From NCBI GenBank assembly GCA_030832455.1, contig JAURJB010000005.1, forward strand, positions 1 to 51,048: a stretch of DNA of 51,048 nucleotides, read 5' to 3'. A program made the position numbers and the translations under genes. The DNA is from Acidimicrobiales bacterium. GTDB lineage: Bacteria > Actinomycetota > Acidimicrobiia > Acidimicrobiales > Ilumatobacteraceae. Positions 8,555-19,111 of the stretch are shown here, piece by piece. Under the pieces are notes generated by a model, which saw only the letters and a program-made list of their open reading frames with translations, did not search any database and was not told the origin of the DNA. Every line of letters begins with the position of its first letter. The first letter of the stretch is position 1.

Positions 8555-9154
8555 GTGCAGTTCACCGAAGTTATCCGCACACGAAGAATGATTCGGGCGT
8601 TTACACGTGAGGCAGTGTCTACACAAGTTGTTGATTCGCTTATTGAGACCGCGCTTCGTGCGCCTTCAGCAGGAAATTCACAAGGAACTCATTTCATTGT
8701 GCTTACCGGTAACGATGTAGAGGCTTTTTGGAATGACACATTGCCTCTCGAGATGAGAGAGACATTTCGCTGGAAGCAGTTGCTAGACGCGCCCGTCATC
8801 TTGATTCCATGTGCAGACCCACAGGCGTATATTGATCGCTATTCAGAGCCAGACAAACTGTCAACAGGGTTGGGCGAAGGCATTGATGCGTGGCCTACGC
8901 CGTATTGGACAATTGATGGATCGTTTGCCGTAATGACATTGTTGCTTGCTGCTCATGATGCCGGACTCGGCGCATTGTTCTTTGCTGTGTTCAATGGTGA
9001 GCAAGAACTACGCAGCAGGATTGGTGTTCCAGGTGATGTGCACATTCTTGGAGCAATCGCGTTGGGTTATGCAGCGCCAACCCAAGATGTTGGTCGCAGC
9101 GCGCAACGGCGGCGCAAATCGGCAGAGGAAATCATTCACCGATCTACTTGGTAG
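8555..9154 (+). CDS. Nitroreductase family protein
   Basis: 'MQFTEVIRTRRMIRAFTREAVSTQVVDSLIETALRAPSAGNSQGTHFIVLTG'; 'LLLAAHDAGLGALFFAVFN'; GTG start. Confidence 0.85.
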   Translation: MQFTEVIRTRRMIRAFTREAVSTQVVDSLIETALRAPSAGNSQGTHFIVLTGNDVEAFWNDTLPLEMRETFRWKQLLDAPVILIPCADPQAYIDRYSEPDKLSTGLGEGIDAWPTPYWTIDGSFAVMTLLLAAHDAGLGALFFAVFNGEQELRSRIGVPGDVHILGAIALGYAAPTQDVGRSAQRRRKSAEEIIHRSTW

Positions 9155-9163
9155 ATGCAGGTG

Positions 9164-11161
9164 TCAGGCGAGAGCCTGTTGCAATGTGCTGATCATCTGT
9201 TCTGGTGTTGTGGCAGGCTGCAAGCATGCATAATTACGGCAGACGTACGCCGTGTTTGTTGAGCGATTGTTCCACAACGGTGAGTCGTATGGCTCGCCCC
9301 ACGCGAGAACGATCGTGGGTAGCCATCGTTTGCGAAGTTCATCAACCATGCCTGGCTGTTGGCCAGTGATGGCAACTTCGGTTATGCCGGTGTGGCGCAA
9401 ATGTACGGCTGTCAATAGATTGCCAAAGGCGGTTGGTGCGCTAGTGGCAATCCGTCCAAGGAGTTTCAGAATCTGATCTGCGTGGTGGGTGTAATGATCG
9501 TTGCCTGTGAGTGCACCGAGTCGGTACATTGCCATTGCCGCAGTTGAGTTTGCAGAAGGTGTTGCGTTGTCCATCACGTCTTTTTGCCGGACGATGAGTG
9601 GCTCTCCATTTGCTGGCGTCGTAAATAAACCGCCATTAGTTGTATCCCAGCACTGTTCAATAAGTTCATCTGCAACTTCACACGCATGGTTGATCCAACG
9701 CGCTTGTCCACTTGCCTCTGCGAGTCGTGTGAAACCATCAACAAGATGGGCAAGGTCGGCGGCAAGTGCGCAATGACGTGCTTGTGGAGTTCCGTGTTGT
9801 TGCCAGCTTCGCTTCCATGATCCATCGCTATCACGAAGTTCGCGAACGAGAAATTCACCATTCTTGATTGCTGCCTGTAGCCAGTGTTCATCGTTACAGA
9901 GAAACGCGGCTTCGGAAAGTGTGGCCAACATCATCGCGTTCCATTCGGTAAGCACTTTGTCGTCAAGCAATGGACGTTGACGTGTAAGTCGATGGTTAAA
10001 CAGCACACTGCGAGCCTCTTCAACGAAGGGTGGACGAATGAGATCTCCGCGGTGGTGAAGGCGACTTGGAATATTGGATCCCTCAAAGTTGCCTTGCTCA
10101 GTTATCTCGTACCAATTAATAGCTGAGTCGCGAAGGTGAGCAGGCAGCACAGCCGAAAATTCTTCACGTGACCAAACATAGAAGTGACCCTCGTGGCTGT
10201 GCCCATCTGCATCGAGTGAATCTGCGTCCTCGGCGCTGAAAAAGCCTCCATCGTGATGAGTGAGATCTCGCAGCACGTAGTCAATGATTTCGCGCGCAAC
10301 ATGTAGCCATGTTTGATTGCCAAACAAGATGCCCGCATGTAGGTAGACGCGAGCGAGGAGCGCTTGGTCGTAGAGCATCTTTTCGAAGTGAGGAACAAGC
10401 CATTGTTCGTCCACGCTGTAACGCGAAAACCCACCACCAATGTGGTCGTACATTCCGCCACTTGCCATTGCGTCCAAACTGGTGGTCACAATGTTTTCAA
10501 GTTCAGAGTCTTCGCCGGCGAGCAATTGCCGTAAGACGACCTCAAGGTTCATTGTGCTTGGGAATTTAGGTGCCTTGCCAAAACCGCCCCATGTTCGGTC
10601 AAAGTTGGCACGAAGCTGAGAGATAGCGGTTTCACAGGTTTCGTAAGTTGCGATTTCGGAATGTTGTTCAATTTTTGTGGTGCGATCGAGCGCTTCCATC
10701 AAGGCTTCAATGTTGTTATCGATATCGTCTCTGCGATTGATCCATGCATCCGTGATCGCATTCATTAACTGCATGAAAGAAGGTTTAGGGAAGTAGGTTC
10801 CACCAAAAAATGGCTTGCCATCAGGAGAGAGAAACACGGTCATTGGCCAACCGCCACGTCCAGTCATTGCCTGGACGGCATCCATGTAGATCGCATCAAC
10901 ATCTGGTCGCTCTTCGCGGTCTACTTTGATATTGACGAACATGCGATTCATCATTTCTGCAGTTTCAGTGTCTTCAAAACATTCGTGAGCCATGACGTGG
11001 CACCAGTGGCATGCCGAATAACCCACGGACAACAGAATGGGAACATTGCGGCTGCGCGCATGTGCAAATGCTTCTTCGCCCCATGGAAACCAGTCAACGG
11101 GATTATCGGCGTGTTGACGAAGGTATGGACTTGTCTGATTTGCCAAGCGGTTGGTGGTCAT
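9164..11161 (-). CDS. Thioredoxin domain-containing protein, DUF255 / YyaL family
   Basis: '[61 protein letters not shown]'. Confidence 0.92.
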   Translation of the reverse strand: MTTNRLANQTSPYLRQHADNPVDWFPWGEEAFAHARSRNVPILLSVGYSACHWCHVMAHECFEDTETAEMMNRMFVNIKVDREERPDVDAIYMDAVQAMTGRGGWPMTVFLSPDGKPFFGGTYFPKPSFMQLMNAITDAWINRRDDIDNNIEALMEALDRTTKIEQHSEIATYETCETAISQLRANFDRTWGGFGKAPKFPSTMNLEVVLRQLLAGEDSELENIVTTSLDAMASGGMYDHIGGGFSRYSVDEQWLVPHFEKMLYDQALLARVYLHAGILFGNQTWLHVAREIIDYVLRDLTHHDGGFFSAEDADSLDADGHSHEGHFYVWSREEFSAVLPAHLRDSAINWYEITEQGNFEGSNIPSRLHHRGDLIRPPFVEEARSVLFNHRLTRQRPLLDDKVLTEWNAMMLATLSEAAFLCNDEHWLQAAIKNGEFLVRELRDSDGSWKRSWQQHGTPQARHCALAADLAHLVDGFTRLAEASGQARWINHACEVADELIEQCWDTTNGGLFTTPANGEPLIVRQKDVMDNATPSANSTAAMAMYRLGALTGNDHYTHHADQILKLLGRIATSAPTAFGNLLTAVHLRHTGITEVAITGQQPGMVDELRKRWLPTIVLAWGEPYDSPLWNNRSTNTAYVCRNYACLQPATTPEQMISTLQQALA

Positions 11162-11179
11162 GTTGGCCTTTGCATGTAG

Positions 11180-12655
11180 TTATGAAACCAAAACGTCGAT
11201 TGCTTGACCTAGCCGAGGATATGGTGCGCGAGCAGAGACGGTCATACGTATTCGGCAGACGCTCGTCACTGTTGATGCAATGAGTAGTCCGTTGCGAACT
11301 CGGCACGGTCCACTGAGCACGCTGTATGTGCGCTTTCCCGAGGATGACGTTCCAAATATTTCGGCAAGCGGAGTTCTTGTGCCCACAGTCACGGCGTTCG
11401 TGGTGTGCCAAATGAGGAAGAACCTGGTTGTCGTTGCCGACCACGCCCTTTGTCGCGTGCCGTTTCGCATATAGGTAATGCCGATCCGAATCGTTTTGCG
11501 TGCATCAGCGACTGCTGTGGTGTATTGACGTTTCGTAGCACCCTTGATCGCAACGCAGTCTTGTGGTTTTGCTGTGGCTACTAATCCTTGATTGGTGCAG
11601 CGAAACCATTGCACTGCGGTGACGTTGCTCACTTGGCTGAGGTTGGCAATCAGTCGTTCGCCAACGTGTCCAACTGATGTAACCGTTGGTGTTGATATTG
11701 GTGGATACAGCTGGCGGAGCGCTTGCAGTGCAGCGATCATGTTGACCAGCCCTGCTCCGAACACAAGGTCTCGGCCGGGATCTCCGATATCGGTGGCGGT
11801 GGTGAGCAGTATGTCGCGGACTTGCGTGTTCGTTACACGTGGCTCGGCAGCAAACAGTAATGCCGCAGCACCGGCAACAAATCCTGCAGCCATGCTGGTT
11901 CCACTCTGTGTGACATAGTCGCCGTTTGCAGTTGACACAATACTCACGCCAGGTGCGGCAATATCAATGTATTCACCGCGCTGATTAAACGACGCGGCGC
12001 GACTAGCGCTATCAACCGCCGTGACTGCAATCGTGAGGTCGAGTGCCGCGGGCCATTTAGGGGCGCTTGATGGTCCGCCGTTGCCGGCAGCGGCAACGAC
12101 TAGTGCACCTTTTTCGGTTGCATAAATGATTGCTTGTGTGAGCGTTGAACTTTCAGTGGCACCACCGAGTGAAAGATTGATGACCTTTGCACCACTGTCT
12201 GCCGCGAAGCGCACACCAGTTGCCACGTCGCGAGCATCGCCTTGACCGTTGTCGTCAAGCACATGTATGGGAAGAATCTTTGCGTTTGGCGCTACTCCTG
12301 CTCCACCAATTCCGTTACTTGACGCAGCGGCAATGATTCCTGCAACATGCGTGCCGTGACCTTGAAGGTCAACATCGTTTCCATCTGGCGATTCGGTGAG
12401 TCCAAAATATGTACGTCCTGCAAGCAAGTTGGGGGCTAAATCGGGATGCGGTCCGCTGCCGCTATCAACTACCGCAACCGTGACACCGGTGCCAGTGGTT
12501 GTTGACCAGACCGAATCAGCGCCAATGGCAAATACTCCCCATTGCTGAGCAAGCAAAGGGTCGGGCAGTGATGCCGCATCGAGCTGTGGAGCGCTTGTGA
12601 GTACGCCGAAGAGAAGAGCGAACGCTGTCGCAAAGGGAAGAGTTCGCTTAGTCAA
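11180..12655 (-). CDS. S8 family serine peptidase (subtilase), probably secreted
   Basis: Catalytic motifs 'VAVVDSGSG' (D), 'GHGTHVAGI' (H), 'GTSMAAGFVAGAAALL' (S); N-terminal signal-like hydrophobic stretch; TTG at 12655 chosen so as not to overlap fabI. Confidence 0.87.
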   Translation of the reverse strand: MTKRTLPFATAFALLFGVLTSAPQLDAASLPDPLLAQQWGVFAIGADSVWSTTTGTGVTVAVVDSGSGPHPDLAPNLLAGRTYFGLTESPDGNDVDLQGHGTHVAGIIAAASSNGIGGAGVAPNAKILPIHVLDDNGQGDARDVATGVRFAADSGAKVINLSLGGATESSTLTQAIIYATEKGALVVAAAGNGGPSSAPKWPAALDLTIAVTAVDSASRAASFNQRGEYIDIAAPGVSIVSTANGDYVTQSGTSMAAGFVAGAAALLFAAEPRVTNTQVRDILLTTATDIGDPGRDLVFGAGLVNMIAALQALRQLYPPISTPTVTSVGHVGERLIANLSQVSNVTAVQWFRCTNQGLVATAKPQDCVAIKGATKRQYTTAVADARKTIRIGITYMRNGTRQRAWSATTTRFFLIWHTTNAVTVGTRTPLAEIFGTSSSGKRTYSVLSGPCRVRNGLLIASTVTSVCRIRMTVSARAPYPRLGQAIDVLVS

Positions 12656-12666
12656 GACACAAATTC

Positions 12667-13434
12667 TTACACGCCCATGGCGTGGAACCCACCGTCTACA
12701 TGCACGATTTCGGCAGTAGTTGCAGGGAACCAATCCGAAAGCATGGCAACACAGGTGCGTGCGACCGCACTTGAGTCATTGACATCCCAGCCAAGTGGTG
12801 CCCGCTCGTCCCACACGTCTTCGAATTTCTGAAAACCAGGGATCGATTTTGCCGCCATGGTACGGATCGGTCCGGCAGCCACGAGGTTGCAACGAATGTT
12901 TTTGCTGCCGAGTTCTTTTGCTAGATAACGGTTAGTCGACTCCAATGCTGCTTTGGCAACACCCATCCAGTTGTATGCAGGCCACGCCACGGTGTTGTCG
13001 AAATCAAGACCCACAATGGTTCCGCCACTTGTCATCAGCGGTACGAAGGAATCGGCAAGTGTTTTCAACGAGTAGGCCGAGATTTGCATCGCTACAGAAA
13101 CATCTGACCATTGGGCAGCCATAAAGTCATCACCCAGGCAAACAGCAGGCGCAAAGCCAATGGCGTGAAGTACGCCATCAACGCGGCCCAGGTGAGACTG
13201 GGCCGCCAGGCGAGCGGACGCAACGTGTTCATCTACTGTGACATCAAATTCGACCACCTTGATGTCGTGGCTGAGTTTGCGAGCAGTTCGTTCGGTGATG
13301 GACAGCCCGCGGCCTGCCCCAGTAAGAAGCACCTGGGCGCCTTCAGCGAGTGCAAGCTGTGCAACTCCATAGGCAAGCGAGGCGTCAGTAAGCACTCCGG
13401 TAACCACAATATTTTTGCCGTCCAAAATTCCCAT
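12667..13434 (-). CDS. fabI: Enoyl-[acyl-carrier-protein] reductase, FabI type
   Basis: 'MGILDGKNIVVTGVLTDASLAYGVAQLALAEGAQVLLTG', 'YNWMGVAKAALESTNRYLAKELG', 'VHVDGGFHAMGV'. Confidence 0.9.
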   Translation of the reverse strand: MGILDGKNIVVTGVLTDASLAYGVAQLALAEGAQVLLTGAGRGLSITERTARKLSHDIKVVEFDVTVDEHVASARLAAQSHLGRVDGVLHAIGFAPAVCLGDDFMAAQWSDVSVAMQISAYSLKTLADSFVPLMTSGGTIVGLDFDNTVAWPAYNWMGVAKAALESTNRYLAKELGSKNIRCNLVAAGPIRTMAAKSIPGFQKFEDVWDERAPLGWDVNDSSAVARTCVAMLSDWFPATTAEIVHVDGGFHAMGV

Positions 13435-13441
13435 GACTATG

Positions 13442-13447
13442 ACCGTA
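13442..13447 (-). promoter_or_regulatory. TACGGT -10-like box for fabI
   Basis: 7 nt from the fabI ATG at 13434. Confidence 0.4.
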
Positions 13448-13480
13448 GTTCCCGCACGTGGTTTGTGTAAGGCTTCAAGG

Positions 13481-14173
13481 ATGCGCATCGGAATCATTGG
13501 CGGTACTGGCCCAGCAGGAAGCGGGTTGGCCCTCCGCATGAGTGTGGCTGGACATCAGGTTCTTCTTGGCTCTCGATCGAAGGATCGTTCGGAAGAAAAG
13601 GCGGCCGAATTGGTCAAGCAGTGGCCGGACCTTGATTTGACATTTGAGACGGGAACTAACGCTGACGCAGCAGAGTGCGAAGTGATTGTGGTTGCTACGC
13701 CGTGGGATTCGACCGCAACGATCGTGGGTGAACATGCCGAAGCATTGCGTGGAAAGATTGTTGTGACGATGGCTAATGCATTAGTGCGTGTGGGTAAAGA
13801 ATTTCAACCACTTGTTCCACCTCGTGGAAGTATTGCGGCTCATGTGCAGGCTGAAATACCAGAAAGTCGTGTTGTTGCTGCAATGCAACATTTGCCGGCC
13901 AAAGAATTGGGCAATCTCAACCATCACGTCGACTCTGACGTATTGATTTGTTCAGACTTTCCCGAGGCAATCGAAGTAGTGAGTGATCTTGTTACTCAGA
14001 TCCCTGGATGCCGTCCTTTAAATACCGGTCGGTTATCAAATGCGTTGGCGCTTGAAGCGTTCACAGCTGTGTTGTTGCAATTAAATGTTCGCTACAAGAC
14101 GAGGGTTGCACCTCGACTGACAGGAATTCCAGATGTTGACCCTGTTAGCGGTCGCGTGATGAAACTGGGGTAA
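13481..14173 (+). CDS. npdG: NADPH-dependent F420 reductase-like protein
   Basis: 'MRIGIIGGTGPAGSGLALRMSVAGHQVLLGSRSKDRSEEKAAEL', 'VAAMQHLPAKEL', 'LICSDFPEAIEVVSDLVTQIPGCRPLNTGRLSNALALE'. Confidence 0.82.
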   Translation: MRIGIIGGTGPAGSGLALRMSVAGHQVLLGSRSKDRSEEKAAELVKQWPDLDLTFETGTNADAAECEVIVVATPWDSTATIVGEHAEALRGKIVVTMANALVRVGKEFQPLVPPRGSIAAHVQAEIPESRVVAAMQHLPAKELGNLNHHVDSDVLICSDFPEAIEVVSDLVTQIPGCRPLNTGRLSNALALEAFTAVLLQLNVRYKTRVAPRLTGIPDVDPVSGRVMKLG

Positions 14174-14177
14174 CGCA

Positions 14178-15308
14178 TTGTCGATGCAACTGTTTGATAC
14201 CGCACAACAGAAAGTGATTGCATTTGAACCTGGTCCAACCGTGCTGATGTATACATGCGGGATCACACCGTATGACTCAACACATCTTGGTCATGCGTTC
14301 ACGTTTATTTCCTATGATGTGCTGCAGCGACGGCTGATTGATAAAGGTCATCAGGTCAAGTGCGTGCGTAACGTCACTGATATTGATGATCCGCTGTTTG
14401 CAAAGGCGCGTGAACTCGGTGTTCATTACCTAGATCTTGCGGCGGGCGAAGAAGCACGATTTGAAGCCGACATGACTGCTCTCAATGCATTGCCGGTGTT
14501 TAGTACTCCGCGGGCGTCATCGGCGATTCCAGATATTCGCGGGTTCATAGGCATGGTGATTGATAGAGGATTTGCTTACGAAGCGGGCGGGTCGGTGTAT
14601 TTTGACGTTGAAAAGTTTCCGCAGTTCGGCAAGATTTCTCACCTCTCTCGTGAACACATGATCGAACTAGCACGTGAACGAGGCGGCAATGTTGACGACC
14701 CACACAAACGCAATGCTCTCGATTTTGTGTTGTGGCATCCTTCAGCTTCTGACGAGCCGGCCTGGGACACGTTGTGGGGTGCTGGACGACCGGGTTGGCA
14801 TATCGAGTGTTCGGCACTTGCGCTTCGTGAATTAGGCACCACAATCGATTTGCATGGAGGTGGAAGTGATCTCATTTTCCCACACCATGAATGCGAGCGG
14901 GCTCAATCCGAGGCGGCCACGGGCAAGCCATTTGTCAAACACTGGATGCATGTTGCAATGGTGGCGATGGACGGTCACAAGATGTCAAAGAGTCGTGGCA
15001 ACCTCGTATTTGTCGACAAGCTGCGCACCCAGCATGATCCTCGCGCGATTAGGTTGGGCTTAATTGAGCATCATTATCGCGTTGATTGGGAATGGGACGA
15101 TGGCCTCATGAAGCGTAATGAGCAGCGGTTGGCGATGTGGGCTGATACCCCAGAAGACGGCGCAGCAGATGACGCGGTATTGAACGATGTTCGTCAGTCG
15201 CTTGATAATGACCTTGATACACCCACCGCGGTGGCACTCATTGACGATGCGGCTCGGCTTGGCCACAACGTGCGTAGCTGTGCAGCACTGTTAGGAGTAG
15301 TCATCTAG
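14178..15308 (+). CDS. mshC: Cysteine:1D-myo-inositol-2-amino-2-deoxy-glucopyranoside ligase (mycothiol biosynthesis), MshC-like
   Basis: 'MYTCGITPYDSTHLGHAFTFISYDVLQR' (MshC-type rather than CysS-type CGPTVYD), 'GWHIECSALAL', 'FPHHECERAQSE', 'KMSKSRGN'. Start is TTG 14178 or ATG 14184. Confidence 0.83.
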   Translation: MSMQLFDTAQQKVIAFEPGPTVLMYTCGITPYDSTHLGHAFTFISYDVLQRRLIDKGHQVKCVRNVTDIDDPLFAKARELGVHYLDLAAGEEARFEADMTALNALPVFSTPRASSAIPDIRGFIGMVIDRGFAYEAGGSVYFDVEKFPQFGKISHLSREHMIELARERGGNVDDPHKRNALDFVLWHPSASDEPAWDTLWGAGRPGWHIECSALALRELGTTIDLHGGGSDLIFPHHECERAQSEAATGKPFVKHWMHVAMVAMDGHKMSKSRGNLVFVDKLRTQHDPRAIRLGLIEHHYRVDWEWDDGLMKRNEQRLAMWADTPEDGAADDAVLNDVRQSLDNDLDTPTAVALIDDAARLGHNVRSCAALLGVVI

Positions 15309-16054
15309 TGGTTGAGCGGGTTGATTCGCTGTATTCGGGTGCAACCGAATTACAACGGCGTGTTCGACCAGCAGTGAGAGCAGTCACCAATCGATTGTGG
15401 AATTTCGATCTACAAGGCTTCGAGCAGTTGCCCGAGACCGGACCCGCAATCTTGTGCGCTAACCATGTCTCGTTTCTTGACTCAGCATTCATGATCATTC
15501 ATGCGCCAAGGAATATTTCGTTTGTCGGAAAGAGCGAGTATCTCGATTCGTGGAAGACGCGCCGATTATTTCCGGCCTTAGGAATGATCCCCATCGATCG
15601 TGGAGGTGGAGAGAAATCATCAGTTGCTCTTGATGCTGCCGAGAATGTTTTGCGCAGAGGGGAATTGTTTGGCATATTCCCCGAAGGAACACGTAGTCGC
15701 GATGGAATGTTGTACAAGGGCAAGACGGGTGCGGCTCGGCTAGCACTGAAATTACGATGCCCAATTTTTCCGGTAGGCATCGTTGGCACGCGAGAGATAC
15801 AGCCACCAGATGCAAAAGTTCCTCGGTTAGGCGGGCACGTTCAGATCACAATCGGACGGCCAATTACTCCTGATCGTTATTTGCAGCGCACGGATGATCA
15901 CTTGGTGTTGCGCGAAATGACCGATGAAGTGATGTTTGAAATTCAATCAATGACAGGTCAGCAGTATCGCAATGTGTATGCATCGCAACGGCAGGTGCAA
16001 GCGTCGACAGAATCCTCAACAGGTGGGCGAGAGGCGGTTTCATCGGGTAAATAG
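15308..16054 (+). CDS. 1-acyl-sn-glycerol-3-phosphate acyltransferase family protein
   Basis: 'ILCANHVSFLDSAFM' (NHxxxxD) and 'LFGIFPEGTRSRDGMLYKGKTGAARLAL'; GTG start overlaps mshC stop by 1 nt. Confidence 0.88.
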   Translation: MVERVDSLYSGATELQRRVRPAVRAVTNRLWNFDLQGFEQLPETGPAILCANHVSFLDSAFMIIHAPRNISFVGKSEYLDSWKTRRLFPALGMIPIDRGGGEKSSVALDAAENVLRRGELFGIFPEGTRSRDGMLYKGKTGAARLALKLRCPIFPVGIVGTREIQPPDAKVPRLGGHVQITIGRPITPDRYLQRTDDHLVLREMTDEVMFEIQSMTGQQYRNVYASQRQVQASTESSTGGREAVSSGK

Positions 16055-16080
16055 GCAGGTCTCTGTTCGCCTTGCCAACC

Positions 16081-16086
16081 TAGAAT
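16081..16086 (+). promoter_or_regulatory. TAGAAT -10-like box for thrS
   Basis: 9 nt before ATG 16096; same spacing class as other boxes in the window. Confidence 0.45.
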
Positions 16087-16095
16087 GATGGCGCG

Positions 16096-18081
16096 ATGAG
16101 TGTTTCACCAATTGATGTCCATTTACCCGACGGATCAACCAGGACGCTGCCTGCAGGGTCAACCGCGCTTGATCTAGCGCAAGCAATCGGCTCGCGCCTC
16201 GCGAAAGCTGCGGTGGCGGCAGTAGTTGATGGCGCAGAGGTAGATATCGCGAGCCCGCTCATTCATGGAGCGCACGTTGCGATTGTTACTGCAGATTCTG
16301 ATGCTGGTCGCCATGTGCTGCGCCACTCAACGGCACATGTTTTGGCCCAGGCAGTGTTGCAACATTTCCCGGGTGCCAAGTTCACTATTGGCCCTGCAAT
16401 AGAAGACGGCTTTTATTACGACTTTGAGTTGCCAGGCGGAAAGACATTTAGTGACACTGACTTAGAAGCGATCACCGAGCGGATGAAAGCAATCGTTAAG
16501 GCAGATCAACCATTCGTGAGATCAGAGATGAGTGCTGCCGAAGCGCTTGCATTGTTTTCTGATCAGCCGTACAAGCGAGAGATCATTGAACGAGTAACAA
16601 CGGGTGCTGCCGACGGATCGGATGCCACCGAGGTGTCTGGTGACGGATCGGTAAGTGTGTATCGAAATTCGGATACCTTTGTCGACTTGTGTCGTGGTCC
16701 CCACGTTCCAAGCACATCGCGACTCGGTCACTTTGCGTTGATGAAAGTTGCCGGTGCGTATTGGCGCGGTAACGAAAAGGGCCCGATGCTGCAACGCATC
16801 TATGGCACAGCATGGGAATCGAAGTTGGCTCTTGACGAGCACATCACGCGATTGGCCGAGGCGGAAAAACGCGATCATCGCAAACTCGCAGTGGAAATGG
16901 ACTTGTTGTCGTTTCCATCTGAGCTAGGCGGCGGGTTGGCAGTCTGGCATCCCAAGGGTGCAATTGTTCGCAAGCTGATGGAGGACTACAGCAGGTATCG
17001 CCATCAACACGGTGGTTACCAGTTTGTCTTCACCCCACATATTGCAAATGCAACGCTGTTCGAGACTTCGGGACATTTGCATTTTTATAAAGACGGCATG
17101 TATCCGCCAATGGAAATGGACAACGGTACGTATTACCCAAAGCCAATGAATTGCCCGATGCATTGCTTGATTTATCGTGATCGCCAACGCAGCTATCGCG
17201 AGTTGCCGTTACGTCTGTTCGAGTTGGGCACGGTGTATCGCTACGAACGTGCGGGTACCTTGCACGGCCTGTTGCGTATTCGTGGGTTTACTCAAGATGA
17301 CAGCCACATTTTCTGTACAGAAGATCAGATGGCCGATGAGATTACGTCGTTACTTGACTTCGTTCTGTCTGTATTGCGTCAATTCGGTTTTGACGATTTC
17401 GAATTCAAACTCTCCACTCGTGACCCAGAGAAGTCTGTGGGCACTGATGAAATCTGGGACAAGGCAACCTTGGCGTTACGCGAAGCACTCGATCGTCACG
17501 GCATGGAGTATTCGGTCAAAGAGGGCGATGCTGCGTTCTATGGCCCAAAAATTGATATTGATGTCCGAGACGCCATCGGTCGAAAGTGGCAATTGAGCAC
17601 GATTCAATGCGACTTCAATCTTCCTGAACGATTTGGTTTGGAATATATCGGAGCAGACAATGGCAGGCATCGTCCGATCATGCTGCATCGTGCGTTGTTT
17701 GGCTCGGTCGAACGATTCTTTGGCGTATTACTCGAACATTACGGTGGAGCTTTCCCAACGTGGTTGGCACCTGTGCAAGTTCGCGTACTTGCGGTTACCT
17801 CGCAACACGAAGCGTATGCGCATTCACTTGTAAAGCGCATGCGCGCGGAAGGCTTCCGAGTTGATGTCGTAGAAGCCGATGAACAACTCGGTAAGCGAAT
17901 TCGTAGTGCCAAACTTGAACGTATTCCATACGTCTTGGTCGTTGGCGATGACGATGTTGCAGCGTCAACGGTGGGTGTAAACCCTCGAGGCGGCGACGTA
18001 ATTCGTGGAGTCGGTGTTGATGCATTCATTCAACAGTTGCGTGAAGAGACGCAAACAGAATCTTCGATTGGCACGCAATAA
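16096..18081 (+). CDS. thrS: Threonine-tRNA ligase
   Basis: TGS domain, 'DRHVLRHSTAHVLAQAVL'-like SAD motif, 'MNCPMHCLIYRDRQRSYRELPLRLFELGTVYRYERAGTLHGLLRIRGFTQDDSHIFC'. Confidence 0.97.
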   Translation: MSVSPIDVHLPDGSTRTLPAGSTALDLAQAIGSRLAKAAVAAVVDGAEVDIASPLIHGAHVAIVTADSDAGRHVLRHSTAHVLAQAVLQHFPGAKFTIGPAIEDGFYYDFELPGGKTFSDTDLEAITERMKAIVKADQPFVRSEMSAAEALALFSDQPYKREIIERVTTGAADGSDATEVSGDGSVSVYRNSDTFVDLCRGPHVPSTSRLGHFALMKVAGAYWRGNEKGPMLQRIYGTAWESKLALDEHITRLAEAEKRDHRKLAVEMDLLSFPSELGGGLAVWHPKGAIVRKLMEDYSRYRHQHGGYQFVFTPHIANATLFETSGHLHFYKDGMYPPMEMDNGTYYPKPMNCPMHCLIYRDRQRSYRELPLRLFELGTVYRYERAGTLHGLLRIRGFTQDDSHIFCTEDQMADEITSLLDFVLSVLRQFGFDDFEFKLSTRDPEKSVGTDEIWDKATLALREALDRHGMEYSVKEGDAAFYGPKIDIDVRDAIGRKWQLSTIQCDFNLPERFGLEYIGADNGRHRPIMLHRALFGSVERFFGVLLEHYGGAFPTWLAPVQVRVLAVTSQHEAYAHSLVKRMRAEGFRVDVVEADEQLGKRIRSAKLERIPYVLVVGDDDVAASTVGVNPRGGDVIRGVGVDAFIQQLREETQTESSIGTQ

Positions 18082-18086
18082 TCGAC

Positions 18087-18590
18087 ATGCTCGATCGCAT
18101 CTGGAATGGTTGGCGTGCGCAATATGTGCAGCGTGATTCGCATGGTGTCGCATCTGATAAATCAGTGTTCAGCGAAATTCTTGAATCAGGTATTCCTGAT
18201 GAAGAGTCGTTCATCGTTCATCGCGGTCAAACATGCTTCGTGATCATGAATGCGTTCCCGTATTCGTCCGGCCATGTACTGGTCATTCCGTACCGCGAGG
18301 TTCCCGATCTTGAGTTGTTGACGGAAGAAGAGACAACAGAGATCTGGGCGACGGTGACCAAAGTAGTTCAGACCATTAAGGCCGAGTTCAAGCCACAGGG
18401 AATGAACGTGGGGATCAACTTGGGACAAGCAGCAGGCGGAAGTATCGCACAGCACCTGCACATTCATGTCGTGCCGCGTTGGGGTGGGGATTCGAACTTC
18501 ATGGTTGCTGTGGCAACGGCGAAAATTTTGCCTGAGGCGCTTGATGTGACTGCAGCGAGGATTCGAAAGCGATGGAAGGAGTTCCAATGA
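18087..18590 (+). CDS. HIT family protein
   Basis: 'MNAFPYSSGHVLVIPYREVPDLELLT' and 'AQHLHIHVVPRWGGDSNFM' (HxHxH). Confidence 0.92.
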   Translation: MLDRIWNGWRAQYVQRDSHGVASDKSVFSEILESGIPDEESFIVHRGQTCFVIMNAFPYSSGHVLVIPYREVPDLELLTEEETTEIWATVTKVVQTIKAEFKPQGMNVGINLGQAAGGSIAQHLHIHVVPRWGGDSNFMVAVATAKILPEALDVTAARIRKRWKEFQ

Positions 18591-19087
18591 GCGAGAACAG
18601 CAGTAATGAGATTCGCGATCAATTACCAAGCGATTTGGACATTTCGGCATTTGTTGGTCCGTATCAATTCCCGGATAACAGTCGTCGTCGTATTCCTGGG
18701 TATCTCTATCTAGGGATTTCCGCGTTCAGCATTGCGTTATGGCTGTTCAGCGATCAGTCAAGTGGATTAGTTAACGATGGGTTTTTGGTATTCGGAATTG
18801 CGCTCGCAGCGTTTGCACTGTTCGTGTTGACATCTTCGTGGCCAATGACGGTCAACGAGCGTGATGCATTGGTACGTGCTTCTCAAGCAGTTGACTTTGC
18901 TGTTGGTCATGCTTCAGCACAGCAAGTGTGGAGAGGGGTGCGCAGTCGCCCAACATGGCGCGTGTTTTGCTACAGCGCCCAGGAGCCCCCGACCCATCGC
19001 GGCCTTGTGCTTGTTGATGCCATCGATGGCAGCATCGTGGAATGCCTGGTTGAGGTAAACCCAGATAGCGCTGCAACATCGGCATAG
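18587..19087 (+). CDS. Hypothetical membrane protein
   Basis: Two hydrophobic helices ('YLYLGISAFSIALWLF', 'GFLVFGIALAAFALFVLTSSW'); ATGA overlap with the HIT gene. Confidence 0.7.
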   Translation: MSENSSNEIRDQLPSDLDISAFVGPYQFPDNSRRRIPGYLYLGISAFSIALWLFSDQSSGLVNDGFLVFGIALAAFALFVLTSSWPMTVNERDALVRASQAVDFAVGHASAQQVWRGVRSRPTWRVFCYSAQEPPTHRGLVLVDAIDGSIVECLVEVNPDSAATSA

Positions 19088-19098
19088 TGGCTGTTCGG

Positions 19099-19104
19099 TA
19101 GGAT
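19099..19104 (+). promoter_or_regulatory. TAGGAT -10-like box for pgsA
   Basis: 7 nt before ATG 19112. Confidence 0.4.
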
Positions 19105-19111
19105 TAACTCA

